Assembly (NCBI GenBank): GCA_036675025.1
Contig: JAKFFN010000040.1
Span: 1-52,711 of the forward strand
Direction of reading: 5' to 3'
From: JAKFFN01 sp036675025
GTDB taxonomy: Bacteria; Sumerlaeota; Sumerlaeia; Sumerlaeales; Sumerlaeaceae
Length of the DNA stretch: 52,711 nt
Positions 1 through 8,635 of the stretch are shown one piece after another. The position numbers and the translations under genes were made by a program. Below the pieces are notes generated by a model. That model saw only the letters and a program-made list of their open reading frames with translations, was not told the DNA's origin and made no database searches. How positions within the stretch are numbered: the stretch's first letter is position 1; each line of letters starts with the position of its first letter.

Positions 1-1517
1 AGATGCGTGCCCATATCGGACGCCTGCTTCTGGAAAATCCGGACGTCCTGATGATGGACGAACCTACCAACCACCTTGACCTGGAGAGCATCGACTGGCT
101 GGAGAAATTCTTGACCACTTTTGACGGCGCGCTGGTTGTTGTCAGCCACGACCGTTACTTTCTCGACCGCGTGACCAATCGAACCGCCTGGGTGCATGAG
201 AAGCGGCTGGATACCTATGCGAAAAACTACAGTGGATTTTTGAAAGAGCGCGCAGAGTACGAAGAGATGCTGATGAGGCGCTACGAGAACCAGCAGGAGG
301 AGCTTGCGCACCACCAGAAGTTTATCGATCGATTCCGCTCCAAGGCGTCTAAGGCTACGCTGGTGCAAAGCCGCATTAAAATGGTTGAAAAAATCGACCG
401 CATTGAACTGCCCCAGGGCGCGCGTCGCATGAAGTTGCGCATTCCTGAGCCAGCGCCGTGCGGGCGTAACGTGATGGAGCTGCGTGATGTGGCGAAGTCC
501 TACGGTGACAACCACGTTTTCAGCGGCGTTAACCTGCGGTTTGAGCAAGGTGATCGGGCTGCCCTGGTAGGGCGCAACGGGGCTGGAAAGTCGACGCTTC
601 TGAAAATTTGCGCAGGACTGCTGGATCACAAGGGCGAGCGCGAAGTGCACCCGAAGGCCCGGCTGGAGTACTTCAGCCAGAACCGCGTCGACACGCTGGA
701 CCTGGACAACGATGTGCTGACGGAAGCCCGGGTGCCGGGCGCGCCGCAGACCGACGAGCAGATTCGCTCTTTCCTGGGATGCTTCCTGTTTTCCGGCGAC
801 GATGTGTTTAAGCTGGTGCGTGTATTAAGCGGCGGTGAAAAGAGCCGCCTGGCGCTTGCACGGATGATGTTTCGCCGCGGCAATGTATTGCTGCTGGACG
901 AGCCGACAAACCACCTGGATATTGCCACCCGTGAGGTGCTGCAGGAGGCGTTGGCTGAATTTCCGGGCACGATTATCATGATCAGCCATGACCGCTACTT
1001 TATTGATGCGGTGGCAAACCGGATTATCGAAGTGGCCGATGGGCATGTGACGGCTCATTACGGAAACTACACAGAGTACCTGGCCCGGCGCGAGGCAGGT
1101 GGGCGCGATGAGGATGCACTTCGAGGGCGCGCCAAGGCTCCGGCAGTGGCTAACACGCCGGCTATTACGGGAACGGCGAAACCGATGCCGGCGCAAGATA
1201 CCAGCAGCGCATTGGCGGCCATTGCCGCTGCTAAGCGGGATAAGGGCGACACGAAGAAGCAGTCTGCCGACAGCCGAAAAGAGCGCTCTCAGAAGCGGAA
1301 CGTGCTAAATGCGGAACTTCGGGACCTGGAAAAGAAGATTGAAAAGTCGGAAGCGCGGCTGGCCGAAATCCACGGGCTGCAGGCTGATCCTGAGGCTTAT
1401 ACCAACAATCTGATCACTCCTGAAATTGCAGCGGAGGGTAAGGAACTGGAAACGCAACTGCCGGGGCTTATTGCACGGTGGGAAGCTGTTGGGCTGCAGA
1501 TTGAAGAGCTAAAGTAA
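1..1517 (+). CDS. ABC-F family ATPase, 3' part (5' end outside window)
   Basis: C-terminal 500-odd residues of a soluble ABC-F protein (two ABC ATPase domains, no membrane part), a family that acts on ribosomes. The first visible methionine is internal: Walker A and signature of the first domain lie upstream of the window. Visible in order are Walker B of domain 1 (MMDEPTNHLD) with its H-loop SHDRYFLD, the inter-domain linker rich in charged residues (ABC_tran_Xtn type), domain 2 with Walker A GRNGAGKST, signature LSGGEKSRLALAR, Walker B LLLDEPTNHLD and H-loop ISHDRYFID, then an Ala/Lys-rich stretch and a C-terminal charged coiled coil like the DNA/RNA-binding tail of Uup or YheS. Uup, YheS and EttA-type subfamilies cannot be separated safely. 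It faces a convergent gene, with a long hairpin between them. Confidence 0.9.
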   Translation, partial: MRAHIGRLLLENPDVLMMDEPTNHLDLESIDWLEKFLTTFDGALVVVSHDRYFLDRVTNRTAWVHEKRLDTYAKNYSGFLKERAEYEEMLMRRYENQQEELAHHQKFIDRFRSKASKATLVQSRIKMVEKIDRIELPQGARRMKLRIPEPAPCGRNVMELRDVAKSYGDNHVFSGVNLRFEQGDRAALVGRNGAGKSTLLKICAGLLDHKGEREVHPKARLEYFSQNRVDTLDLDNDVLTEARVPGAPQTDEQIRSFLGCFLFSGDDVFKLVRVLSGGEKSRLALARMMFRRGNVLLLDEPTNHLDIATREVLQEALAEFPGTIIMISHDRYFIDAVANRIIEVADGHVTAHYGNYTEYLARREAGGRDEDALRGRAKAPAVANTPAITGTAKPMPAQDTSSALAAIAAAKRDKGDTKKQSADSRKERSQKRNVLNAELRDLEKKIEKSEARLAEIHGLQADPEAYTNNLITPEIAAEGKELETQLPGLIARWEAVGLQIEELK

Positions 1518-1570
1518 AAGTCTCCACCCCAATTTGTACGAAATCACTGTTCAGATAGGGTGGAGACTTT
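1517..1570. terminator. Perfect 13-bp hairpin between convergent genes
   Basis: AAAGTCTCCACCC (1517-1529) is exactly complementary to GGGTGGAGACTTT (1558-1570) across a 28-nt loop. It overlaps the last base of the ABC-F stop codon. With A/T at the stem base on both strands it could stop transcription in both directions, but the loop is unusually long and the T-run is short (TTT). Confidence 0.5.
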
Positions 1571-1604
1571 AAGTTCTTACGGCACTTCTCTTTGTCTGTG
1601 CTGT

Positions 1605-2018
1605 TTAGGCGCCTGCCCAGATTTCATCCAGCAGGTGCAGGAGATCCTGTTCGGTTGAGTCCATGTGTTCATCGCTTACGGCTACAAACTGCAGGATCTG
1701 ACGTACGCCCTGCAGTTGTTCTACGTCGAGTTTGGCTTTCAGGCTTGCCACGGAGTAAGCAATAACATCAACCGGGCTTGTCTCGGCGATGGCGGATTTT
1801 GCGTTTTCGCCAAGTGCTGAAATGTCTTCGGGGGTGAGGCCAAGGCCAAAGCCGATACGCGTGAGAATTTCACCTTCTTCGTCGCTTACCCGGCCATCCA
1901 GGTAGGCCATGCAAAGTGCCAGGCAGAATACATGGTAGATTTCGTCGGGCCCCAGGTGGAGCAGTTTCATTAGTTTGCGAGTTTCGTTGTTCATGAGGGC
2001 TTTCCAGCCTTTCCACAT
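1605..2018 (-). CDS. TerB-like small helical protein
   Basis: A 137-residue, probably cytosolic, all-helical protein. The pattern of a first helix followed by LALCMAYLDGRVSDEEGEIL resembles the TerB/DUF533 fold, where an acidic 'D-G-x-V-S-x-E-E' turn marks the metal-binding region of tellurite-resistance TerB domains. No signal peptide or membrane segment is seen. The ATG at 2018 begins MWKGWKAL; an internal ATG nine codons later (MNNETRK) is an alternative and neither has a strong Shine-Dalgarno. It lies 81 nt downstream of an alpha/beta hydrolase on the same strand. The family call rests on a short motif only; a biological role, including tellurite resistance, cannot be claimed. Confidence 0.5.
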   Translation of the reverse strand: MWKGWKALMNNETRKLMKLLHLGPDEIYHVFCLALCMAYLDGRVSDEEGEILTRIGFGLGLTPEDISALGENAKSAIAETSPVDVIAYSVASLKAKLDVEQLQGVRQILQFVAVSDEHMDSTEQDLLHLLDEIWAGA

Positions 2019-2099
2019 CGTAATTCCGGTGCTGATTTACGAACAACCACTGGCGGCGACCCTTTGCAAGTTCGATCCGTTGTCGCGGCGTGATTTTCC

Positions 2100-2885
2100 T
2101 TAGGCTAGTTTTTCCAACAGCCACTTCTCGGATTTCGCGAGGACGTGGTCGATATTGTCCGCCGTGCCGAAGAAGTGGTCACCGTTGGGGATAACCAGCA
2201 ACTCGTCGGCGGAATTGGACCTTGCGGCGATGTATTTCTCTGCCTGCTCGGGTTTAACTATAGGATCTTCAGCGCCTTGTATGATCAAAATGCCCGGCTC
2301 GTATGATTTTATCCAATCGACCGGATGGAGATTACCGATGTTATCAAAGTACTCTGCGCTGACCCGGAATCCCATGTAGTCGAAGTAGCCTTTAGTATGG
2401 TAATTGTGGAAATCGGGGTATCCGGAAAGGCGTTCTCGGATGATGTCGGGTTGAGCTACCGGCGCCCACAGAACGGCTGTGAGGAAGTCTGGCCTTTGCT
2501 TTAGGAGGTAGCTGGCGGACAGGCCGCCGAGGCTATAGCCGACTACGGCGGTGCGGCGGGTATCCACGCGCTTGTTGTTTTCAAAGACTTTCAGAGCGCT
2601 GTCCAGGTCTGCCAGGAGGCCGTTGGCGTTAAAGTCTCGAAAATCGCCCTCGCTTTCGCCGCATCCACGGTGATCAAACCGGAAGGTATGGACGCCTCTT
2701 TTTGCCAGTTGCGACGATAGTCGGGCATACATACGGCGGCTTTCCATCCGGTTCCCGGTAAACCCATGGGCGAAAATGACCCCCGGCAGCATGATGTCGT
2801 CATCTGTGGCCGTCATGGGGCCGTCCCATTGGCCAGTCAGGGTAAAATTCCCACTCTGGAATTGTTCGATTCTCCTACTGATCAA
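2100..2885 (-). CDS. Alpha/beta hydrolase (S33 / esterase type)
   Basis: A 261-residue cytosolic serine hydrolase. The oxyanion segment is FAHGFTGN (39-45), the nucleophile elbow GYSLGG puts Ser118 in place, and Asp207 (GAEDPIV) and His237 (NGDHFFG) complete the triad, at spacings normal for the family. The block FRFDHRGCGESEG is typical of S33 hydrolases and cinnamoyl/feruloyl-type esterases. The substrate is not predictable. Translation probably starts at TTG 2885, with GAGGG about 8 nt upstream; the next methionine is 24 codons in and would cut the first strand. Divergent from ftsW across about 130 nt and followed on the same strand by the TerB-like gene. Confidence 0.8.
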   Translation of the reverse strand: MISRRIEQFQSGNFTLTGQWDGPMTATDDDIMLPGVIFAHGFTGNRMESRRMYARLSSQLAKRGVHTFRFDHRGCGESEGDFRDFNANGLLADLDSALKVFENNKRVDTRRTAVVGYSLGGLSASYLLKQRPDFLTAVLWAPVAQPDIIRERLSGYPDFHNYHTKGYFDYMGFRVSAEYFDNIGNLHPVDWIKSYEPGILIIQGAEDPIVKPEQAEKYIAARSNSADELLVIPNGDHFFGTADNIDHVLAKSEKWLLEKLA

Positions 2886-3018
2886 TATCCGATCCCTCTT
2901 GTAGAGCTTCGATGGTCATGTACTGCACAAGTTTAAATTTTCAATTGATTCTCGCACCCGCGCGCAACCATATTCTCAAACCAAGTTCACGCTTCGTGTT
3001 CCCGAAGGAAGTTCGCTG

Positions 3019-4227
3019 ATGCGTTTCAATACTACGTGGATAATTTTTCTCACGTCCCTCACGCTTATAATGACGGGCGTGGTTATGGTTTACAGTACCA
3101 GCGCCAGCATCGCTGCCAGTATGACAGCAAGCTCTGCAAAAAAGCAATCGGGCGGTAAGGCTCACGCCAACGATGTGGAAAGCATCACCAGGATGTCTAA
3201 CCACAACACGACTTTCCTAGAGCGCCAGGGTGCCTTTGCCATTCTAGGAATCATTGCCATGCTGGCGGCGTACCAGGTGGATTACGAGCGCTATAAGAAG
3301 TATGCGGCGCCCATGTTATGGGTCAGTTTTATTATGCTGCTCCTAGTCTATTTGCCATTCATTGGCGTGGAAAGTAAGGGCGCGCGAAGATGGTTGAACC
3401 TGGGGGTGACGAACCTTCAGGTCAGCGAACTTGCAAAACTGACGATGATTCTCTATATGGCCAAGAAGCTTACCGAACGGCGGAGTGAGCTAAAAAGCTT
3501 TGTGCGTGGATTTCTGCCGTCGCTGTTTATCCTGGCCTTGTTTATTGGTGCGATTGTGTTGGAACCAGACCTGGGCGCTTCGGTTATGCTGGCTGTTATT
3601 GTTTACACCATGTGGTATATCAGCGGCATGCGGATTATCCACCTGGCATCGCTGGGTATCCTGTTCGTTCCGTTGCTGGGAATCGCTATTATCGCCGAGC
3701 CGTATCGCGTAAAGCGCGTTATGAGCTTCCTGGACCCTTTCTCACGTTTAAAGGATGAAGGCTGGCAGCTGGCTCAGTCGCTGGTTTCGGTGGGGACGGG
3801 GGGTCTCTACGGACTTGGGCTCGGCCGGGGCCCACAGAAGTACCAGTTTCTGTCGGAAGGCCATACCGACTTTATTTACGCTGGTATCTGTGAAGAACTG
3901 GGGCTCGCAGGCGGAGTGGCGATTTTTATGATCTATGCCATTTTCATGGTTCAGGGGATTCGTGTGGCCACAAAGGCTCCTGACATGTACGGTTCCCTCA
4001 TTGCCACGGGTATCACCATCATGATCGGCCTGCAGGCGTTCGTAAACATGTACGTGGTACTGGGTCTGCTCCCCACGAAGGGACTCACCTTGCCGCTTAT
4101 CAGCTATGGCGGTAGTTCGCTCTTAATTAACTGTACTGCAGTCGGGATACTTATGAACGTCTCTCGCTATACCGAAATTGCTGCAGCAGTGCCTCGAAGA
4201 TCGCAACTTGTTGCGGCTCCCGCATAA
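3019..4227 (+). CDS. ftsW: FtsW/RodA/SpoVE-family peptidoglycan glycosyltransferase, FtsW-like
   Basis: A 402-residue SEDS-family polytopic membrane protein; the family polymerises lipid II glycan strands with a class B penicillin-binding protein. Family blocks present are RRWLNLG, LEPDLGASVML, the FtsW-like loop GLGLGRGPQKYQFLSEGHTD with EELGLAGG, and the C-terminal LPTKGLTLPLISYGGSSL. The LSEGHTDFIYA and ISYGGSS forms favour FtsW over RodA. The first external loop (about residues 33-69) is longer than usual and rich in Ser, Lys and Asn. ATG 3019 has GAAGGAA about 8 nt upstream. It lies outside any recognisable division/cell-wall cluster; the next gene, a Lon-N protein, is 47 nt away. SpoVE-type naming cannot be excluded. 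Confidence 0.82.
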   Translation: MRFNTTWIIFLTSLTLIMTGVVMVYSTSASIAASMTASSAKKQSGGKAHANDVESITRMSNHNTTFLERQGAFAILGIIAMLAAYQVDYERYKKYAAPMLWVSFIMLLLVYLPFIGVESKGARRWLNLGVTNLQVSELAKLTMILYMAKKLTERRSELKSFVRGFLPSLFILALFIGAIVLEPDLGASVMLAVIVYTMWYISGMRIIHLASLGILFVPLLGIAIIAEPYRVKRVMSFLDPFSRLKDEGWQLAQSLVSVGTGGLYGLGLGRGPQKYQFLSEGHTDFIYAGICEELGLAGGVAIFMIYAIFMVQGIRVATKAPDMYGSLIATGITIMIGLQAFVNMYVVLGLLPTKGLTLPLISYGGSSLLINCTAVGILMNVSRYTEIAAAVPRRSQLVAAPA

Positions 4228-4274
4228 AAACATTGCCCTGCTGATTGGGCACAGTGGACGCTTTTGCTTAGATA

Positions 4275-4907
4275 ATGATCCTAAACGTTCCAATATTTCC
4301 ACTGCCTGACACCGTATTTTTTCCCAACACGATGTTGCCGCTGCATGTGTTTGAGCCGCGCTATAAGAAGCTTGTGGCTCATGCGCTGGAGGGCGACAGG
4401 CTGCTGGGAGTGGTGCAGCTTAGGCCCGGGTGGCACGACGATTACTTCGGTGCGCCGCCCGTTTACAAGATTCTTGGGGTCGGCCGGATTGTGGATGTGG
4501 AACAGTGGCCGGATGGTCGGTATGACATCGTGCTTTCGGGTCTGTATCGGACCCAGGTTCTGGAAGAATTGCCTTCGGTGGATGAGTTCCGCCTGGCAAG
4601 GGTGGAAGTTGTGGATGATCTCATTCCACCTGACAGGCTTGCAGAAGTACGAGACGTGCATGAAATCCTTCTCAAGATATTCGACAAACTCTCGGATGCC
4701 TTGCCGGAGGGGTTATCCATAATTCCAGGTGATGATGCGCGCAGATTGACGCCAGGGAAACTGGTCGATGTCATGGCCAGTCTCCTGGTCGATGACGCCT
4801 ATGAGCGCCAGAGCCTGCTGGCTGAGCCGGACGTTTCACGACGCCAGCAACTGCTGCGGGTTCAAATCCGGAATATGTTTAACCCAACGCCGCTGGATGA
4901 GGATTAG
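4275..4907 (+). CDS. Stand-alone Lon N-terminal (LON substrate-binding) domain protein
   Basis: A 210-residue protein made only of the Lon N-terminal, PUA-like domain (COG2802 type). The start FPLPDTVFFPNTMLPLHVFEPRYKKL is close to the family pattern 'hFPL...vvlPg..lpLhiFEpRY', followed by GVVQLRPG and a central VGRI.DVEQ.PDGRYDIVLSG strand pair. The ATPase and protease domains of Lon are absent and the gene ends normally, so this is the known short family and not a truncation. Such proteins are cytosolic and of uncertain function, possibly substrate recruitment. It follows ftsW by 47 nt and may share its transcript; it converges with the glycosyltransferase gene. Confidence 0.85.
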   Translation: MILNVPIFPLPDTVFFPNTMLPLHVFEPRYKKLVAHALEGDRLLGVVQLRPGWHDDYFGAPPVYKILGVGRIVDVEQWPDGRYDIVLSGLYRTQVLEELPSVDEFRLARVEVVDDLIPPDRLAEVRDVHEILLKIFDKLSDALPEGLSIIPGDDARRLTPGKLVDVMASLLVDDAYERQSLLAEPDVSRRQQLLRVQIRNMFNPTPLDED

Positions 4908-4974
4908 TATGGGGCAATGGAAATGATGAAAGCTGAAGCGGAACGCTGATACAGATATTAGAACTGCCTTGCTG

Positions 4975-6231
4975 CTACCACTGGTCCCGCAGCTTGTCGT
5001 GTTCAGCAATAGCCTCTTCGAAGACAGATTTGCAGCCATCGATGTACTGCCCTACGCCGAACGTCTGCTCAGCGCGAGCCTTTGCTGCTGCACCCATTTG
5101 TTCCCAAAAGTACCTATCCCCTGCAAGCTGGGCAACTATTCGCGCCAGTGTGGCAGTTTCTTTCCAAAATTCTTCGTCGGTCACTCCGGCACCGCCGATG
5201 AGATAACCGGTCTTGCCGTCCGTAATGAGTTCGGGAATTCCACCCACACGGCTTCCGACTGTCGGCACTCCCGCTGCGGCCGCCTCCAGGATTACCCGAC
5301 CGAAGCCTTCTTCATCGCTCACCAGCATGTTCAGGTCAATGGCAGCGAAGTAGGGAGCTATGTCAGTCTGGAACGGCACAAAACGGGTCACCTCTTCCAG
5401 CCCCTTCTCCTGAACGAGCCGCTTTAACTCCTCCAGATAGGTTTCCTGTCCGGGGCTGGCATCGCCAATGAAGAGAAATTTGGCATTTGGCGCCGCCGCC
5501 AATACTTCCTGCGCAGCGTCTACAAGGAACTTTGGGCGTTTCCTGGGCATCATCAGACCGATCTGGCCTATAACAAAATCCTCTGCTTTAAATCCGAGCT
5601 CTGCTCGCTTCGCATCCCGCTGGGCCTTTGCGCGGATAAAGGGTTCTAAGTCGATGCCATTATAGACGACACGGACCTTGCGATCTTTCCAGCTGTAGGG
5701 ATCAAAATCCGCTGCTGCGCCATTGGAAACGGCAATCAGACGGGTAGCGTCTTCCAGGTAGTAGTTATGCGTCAATCGCTCGTTAACAGAAAGCCGCATG
5801 TGGGTGACTACCGGTATGCGCTGCGGTTTCAGGGGACGCCTCTGCAGCCCGCGGCTCACGAGTTCAATTCCTACTCCTCCGCCGGCCGTAGCGGCCAATG
5901 CATGCGGAGTCGGGTATATCTCATTGCAGTGCACCACGTCCGCGCCCCATTCTGCGATTACCTCACGCAGTAGTGTCACCTGGCGAGCCATCGTCAGCCA
6001 GCTTTTGCCTTTGCGCCATGGCGGCAGAAAAACGGTTTCGTAAGGGATCGCCAGGCGATCAAGTTCCTTGGTCAGGCCACCTTGCGCAGGCACTACTACC
6101 AGCGATTCTACCCGTGTGCCTGCAAGGTTCTGTACGAGGGTTAAAAGGCTGCGTCTCGCACCGAGCAGCCGGACACTGGGTGTGATGTGAACAACCCGCA
6201 GCCGTTTCAATTGACTGACCCTTCGGTCCAT
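4975..6231 (-). CDS. GT4-family glycosyltransferase (GT-B fold)
   Basis: A 418-residue cytosolic or membrane-associated glycosyltransferase. The N-terminal Rossmann half begins RLRVVHITPSVRLLGARRSL, the inter-domain region has RLIAVSNGAAADF and VVYNGIDLEPF, and the C-terminal half carries GQIGLMMPRKRPKFLVDA and the sugar-nucleotide E-x7-E motif (EEGFGRVILE), all as in GT4 enzymes. The acceptor is unknown; envelope polysaccharide is likely. It overlaps the end of rsmG: ATG 6231 lies 25 nt inside rsmG. TTG 6210, overlapping the rsmG stop TGA and preceded by GAAGG about 8 nt upstream, gives LKRLRVVHI and is a very plausible true start. Probable third gene of the sulfatase-rsmG-glycosyltransferase transcript. 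Confidence 0.87.
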   Translation of the reverse strand: MDRRVSQLKRLRVVHITPSVRLLGARRSLLTLVQNLAGTRVESLVVVPAQGGLTKELDRLAIPYETVFLPPWRKGKSWLTMARQVTLLREVIAEWGADVVHCNEIYPTPHALAATAGGGVGIELVSRGLQRRPLKPQRIPVVTHMRLSVNERLTHNYYLEDATRLIAVSNGAAADFDPYSWKDRKVRVVYNGIDLEPFIRAKAQRDAKRAELGFKAEDFVIGQIGLMMPRKRPKFLVDAAQEVLAAAPNAKFLFIGDASPGQETYLEELKRLVQEKGLEEVTRFVPFQTDIAPYFAAIDLNMLVSDEEGFGRVILEAAAAGVPTVGSRVGGIPELITDGKTGYLIGGAGVTDEEFWKETATLARIVAQLAGDRYFWEQMGAAAKARAEQTFGVGQYIDGCKSVFEEAIAEHDKLRDQW

Positions 6232-6980
6232 TTTACCAACGGCTTCTTAAAGGGAATCCCTGCGACCCGAGGATACTCTGCCGGCGTTTCCGACACCTTC
6301 TCAGCAACAAAAATCACTCGTGGCTGGTCGTCCCCTTCCAGTCGATAATCATACTCCCCCAGTGGACGGCCGCCAAGCTTATCCAGCAGAGCGGCACATG
6401 CCTGCCATTCCGGCCGCGTCGCCTCAGTCTTCATTAGGTAGAGCAGTCCGCCAACCTTTAGAAGGGGCATTTCCACTTCCAGCAAACTTGCCACCGGCCC
6501 TACGGCTCGTGATGTTACCAGATCAAAAGTTTCCCTATCCTCTCCACGAGCCACATCTTCTGCGCGCGCAGGTACTGCGCTGACATTGGAAAGACCAAGT
6601 TTTTTACCAGCCTCATCAACAAACCGGGCTTTCTTTGCGACAGACTCTATTCCCACCCATTGTGTCTGCGGCCAGAGAATTGCTATCGGCAAAAGCGGAA
6701 AACCACCCCCGGTACCCACGTCGGCTGCCCGTTCCACTCCCCGGTCTAAGGGAAACTGCTGTACGGCCTTATCCAGCGCTACTGAATCTGCCAGGTGATA
6801 GCGCACCATTGCTACCGGGTTGCGGATAGCAGTCAGATTCATCCGGGATTGGCCTTCAACTAAAACGTTTACAAGATGGAGGAACTGGTCCTGTTGCTCC
6901 CTCGAGTATGCAGCAAGAAGCGGTTCGGCGGCAATGGCCTTGCGGACATCGGGCTCGTGGATGTTGACAAAATCAGTCAC
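6207..6980 (-). CDS. rsmG: 16S rRNA (guanine527-N7)-methyltransferase RsmG
   Basis: A 257-residue class I SAM-dependent methyltransferase that modifies G527 of 16S rRNA. Diagnostic blocks are MNLTAIRNP near residue 46, HLADSVAL, the SAM-binding loop AADVGTGGGFPLLPIAI, GIESVAKKARFV, TSRAVGPVASLLE, and the C-terminal RVAGIPFKKPL that RsmG proteins share. Slightly longer than the usual 205-240 residues because of N- and C-terminal extensions. It sits 60 nt after the sulfatase and overlaps the glycosyltransferase gene, so the three are probably co-transcribed, although rsmG more often travels with gidA/mnmG or parA/parB; none of those is near. Confidence 0.93.
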   Translation of the reverse strand: MTDFVNIHEPDVRKAIAAEPLLAAYSREQQDQFLHLVNVLVEGQSRMNLTAIRNPVAMVRYHLADSVALDKAVQQFPLDRGVERAADVGTGGGFPLLPIAILWPQTQWVGIESVAKKARFVDEAGKKLGLSNVSAVPARAEDVARGEDRETFDLVTSRAVGPVASLLEVEMPLLKVGGLLYLMKTEATRPEWQACAALLDKLGGRPLGEYDYRLEGDDQPRVIFVAEKVSETPAEYPRVAGIPFKKPLVKWTEGSVN

Positions 6981-7040
6981 AGTGGCGCTGTTACAACTTC
7001 CCCTGCGGCTTTGCTCAATGGAAAACTGCTGGGAGGACTG

Positions 7041-8480
7041 CTACTCTTCGCCCTGCCGACGGTTACGTTTACGTGCCGCTTCCCGTTTTTGCTGTTCAGG
7101 TTCAGGTTTCATGTCGTCTTTTACTTCCGTCTGCCAATCTGTCAGGGCCGTTCGCATTGCCTCAATGCGATCACCGTAGGCCGGGTCGCTGATCAGGTTA
7201 CGAATCTCGTGCGGGTCGGTTTTCGTATCGTAGAATTCCTCCACCGGCTTTTCTGGAGCAAACAGAAGTGTTGCCGGGCCTGTGAGTGTGCCTTCAGCCA
7301 GCATCCGCCGCATCTCCCGCATTGTCGGGTTTTCATCAGCGTAAGCGCTTTTCTGGGCGTATGGCACCTCCGGGCGGAAGTTACGGATGTACTTAAACCG
7401 GGTATCGCGAACTGCCCGGCTCAGTTCATCGGCTTCATCCACCCTGTCCCTTGTGGCAAACACGTACTCTGACGCAGGCTGCTTGCCTTTACCCAGGAAG
7501 ATTCTGCCCTGCATGTAGCCCGGCACTTCCAGACCGAGTAAGCTTAACATTGTCGGTGCAAGATCCAGCAGGCTGACCAGTTCCTTGTTGCGGGAACCGG
7601 GTTCCACAACGCTTTCCCACCGGATCACCAGCGGAACATGTAGCCCGGCGTCATAGAGCCAGCGCTTGCTCCGGGGCAGGCCAACGCCGTGATCACTAAA
7701 AAAGAAAACGATGGTGTTCGTCGACAGCCCGTCTTCCTCCAGTTGCTTCAGGATCTGGCCGGCTTCAAAATCCATCTGGGAGGCATAATCATAGTGACGG
7801 GCCCAGTCTTTCCGTGTGACAGGCGTATTGGGAAAGTATGGAGGCGGAACTACCGTATCCGGGTCGACGCGATACTTATCCTCCAGGTCCTTTGTGATTT
7901 CCTTGTACTGCTTCTCGTTGAACTTAAATTTGCCTTCGTGGGTCACTGTGAAGTTAAAGACGGCAAAGAAGGGCTGGCCAGGATCAGGCCGATTGCGCCA
8001 GTGAGCCCTGCGGCTATTTTCATCCCAGACTCCATCGGGGATAGGAAAGTTGTAATCAGTTTTTACATTATTGGTGCAATAATAGCCGGCTTCGCGCATG
8101 TACGCGGGGAAGGGCTTAATCTCCGGTGGCAAAGGAACGCTGCTGCGGAGATGCTCAGTTCCGATAGTCACTGCGTGGACGCCGGTGATTATGGTAGAAC
8201 GACTGGGAGAACAAACCGGCGCGGTGGAAAAAGCCCGGGTGAAAACGCAGCCCTCGTCAGCAAGCTTCTGAAGATTGGGCATATGCGAATGCGGATCGCC
8301 ATAAAACGGCATGTCGGGGCCATGGTCTTCGCATGTGATCCATAAGATGTTGGGCTTTGATGCTGTGGTTTCCGCGGCATGGACTGTTGCGCCATGCCAA
8401 GCCACCAGGCTCGCAACGGCAGTAGCAACCGCTCTCCAAGCTTTGGTAAATACCATTTTGTCTTCGTTTGCCGATATCAT
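7041..8480 (-). CDS. Exported type I (formylglycine) sulfatase
   Basis: A 479-residue sulfatase of the arylsulfatase/heparan N-sulfatase-like group. A signal peptide spans about residues 9-36 (hydrophobic AVATAVASLVAW, then HAAET), so it acts in the periplasm or outside. KPNILWITCEDHG supplies metal ligands and APVCSPSRSTIITG holds the C-x-P-S-R motif, with Cys90 the residue converted to formylglycine. A later SDHGVGLPRSKRWLYD segment and C-terminal YDTKTDPHEIRNL also fit. It ends in a basic tail. ATG 8480 has GGAG 8 nt upstream (8489-8492 on the plus strand). The substrate sulfate ester is unknown, and no formylglycine-generating enzyme gene is in the window. Divergent from metH. Confidence 0.9.
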   Translation of the reverse strand: MISANEDKMVFTKAWRAVATAVASLVAWHGATVHAAETTASKPNILWITCEDHGPDMPFYGDPHSHMPNLQKLADEGCVFTRAFSTAPVCSPSRSTIITGVHAVTIGTEHLRSSVPLPPEIKPFPAYMREAGYYCTNNVKTDYNFPIPDGVWDENSRRAHWRNRPDPGQPFFAVFNFTVTHEGKFKFNEKQYKEITKDLEDKYRVDPDTVVPPPYFPNTPVTRKDWARHYDYASQMDFEAGQILKQLEEDGLSTNTIVFFFSDHGVGLPRSKRWLYDAGLHVPLVIRWESVVEPGSRNKELVSLLDLAPTMLSLLGLEVPGYMQGRIFLGKGKQPASEYVFATRDRVDEADELSRAVRDTRFKYIRNFRPEVPYAQKSAYADENPTMREMRRMLAEGTLTGPATLLFAPEKPVEEFYDTKTDPHEIRNLISDPAYGDRIEAMRTALTDWQTEVKDDMKPEPEQQKREAARKRNRRQGEE

Positions 8481-8635
8481 CTCTTTAACTCCGTAACTAT
8501 TGCGTTACTTAACTCGCGTTCAGTGCTTAGGCTGTTCTAAGCAGAGAGCAAGAAAAACATTGATTCACTCTCTACTCAACGCGTTAGGCATCAGGTTTTG
8601 ATCATTCCCAGAGAATCATTGTAGCGCACTCTACC

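Noticed and set aside
4234..4251. TGCCC...GGGCA hairpin between ftsW and the Lon-N gene
   Set aside because: Only 5 bp and no T-run; too weak to call a terminator.
8481..8635. Possible cobalamin or SAM riboswitch ahead of metH
   Set aside because: The region is only 155 nt, shared with a divergent gene, and shows no B12-box or SAM core sequence.
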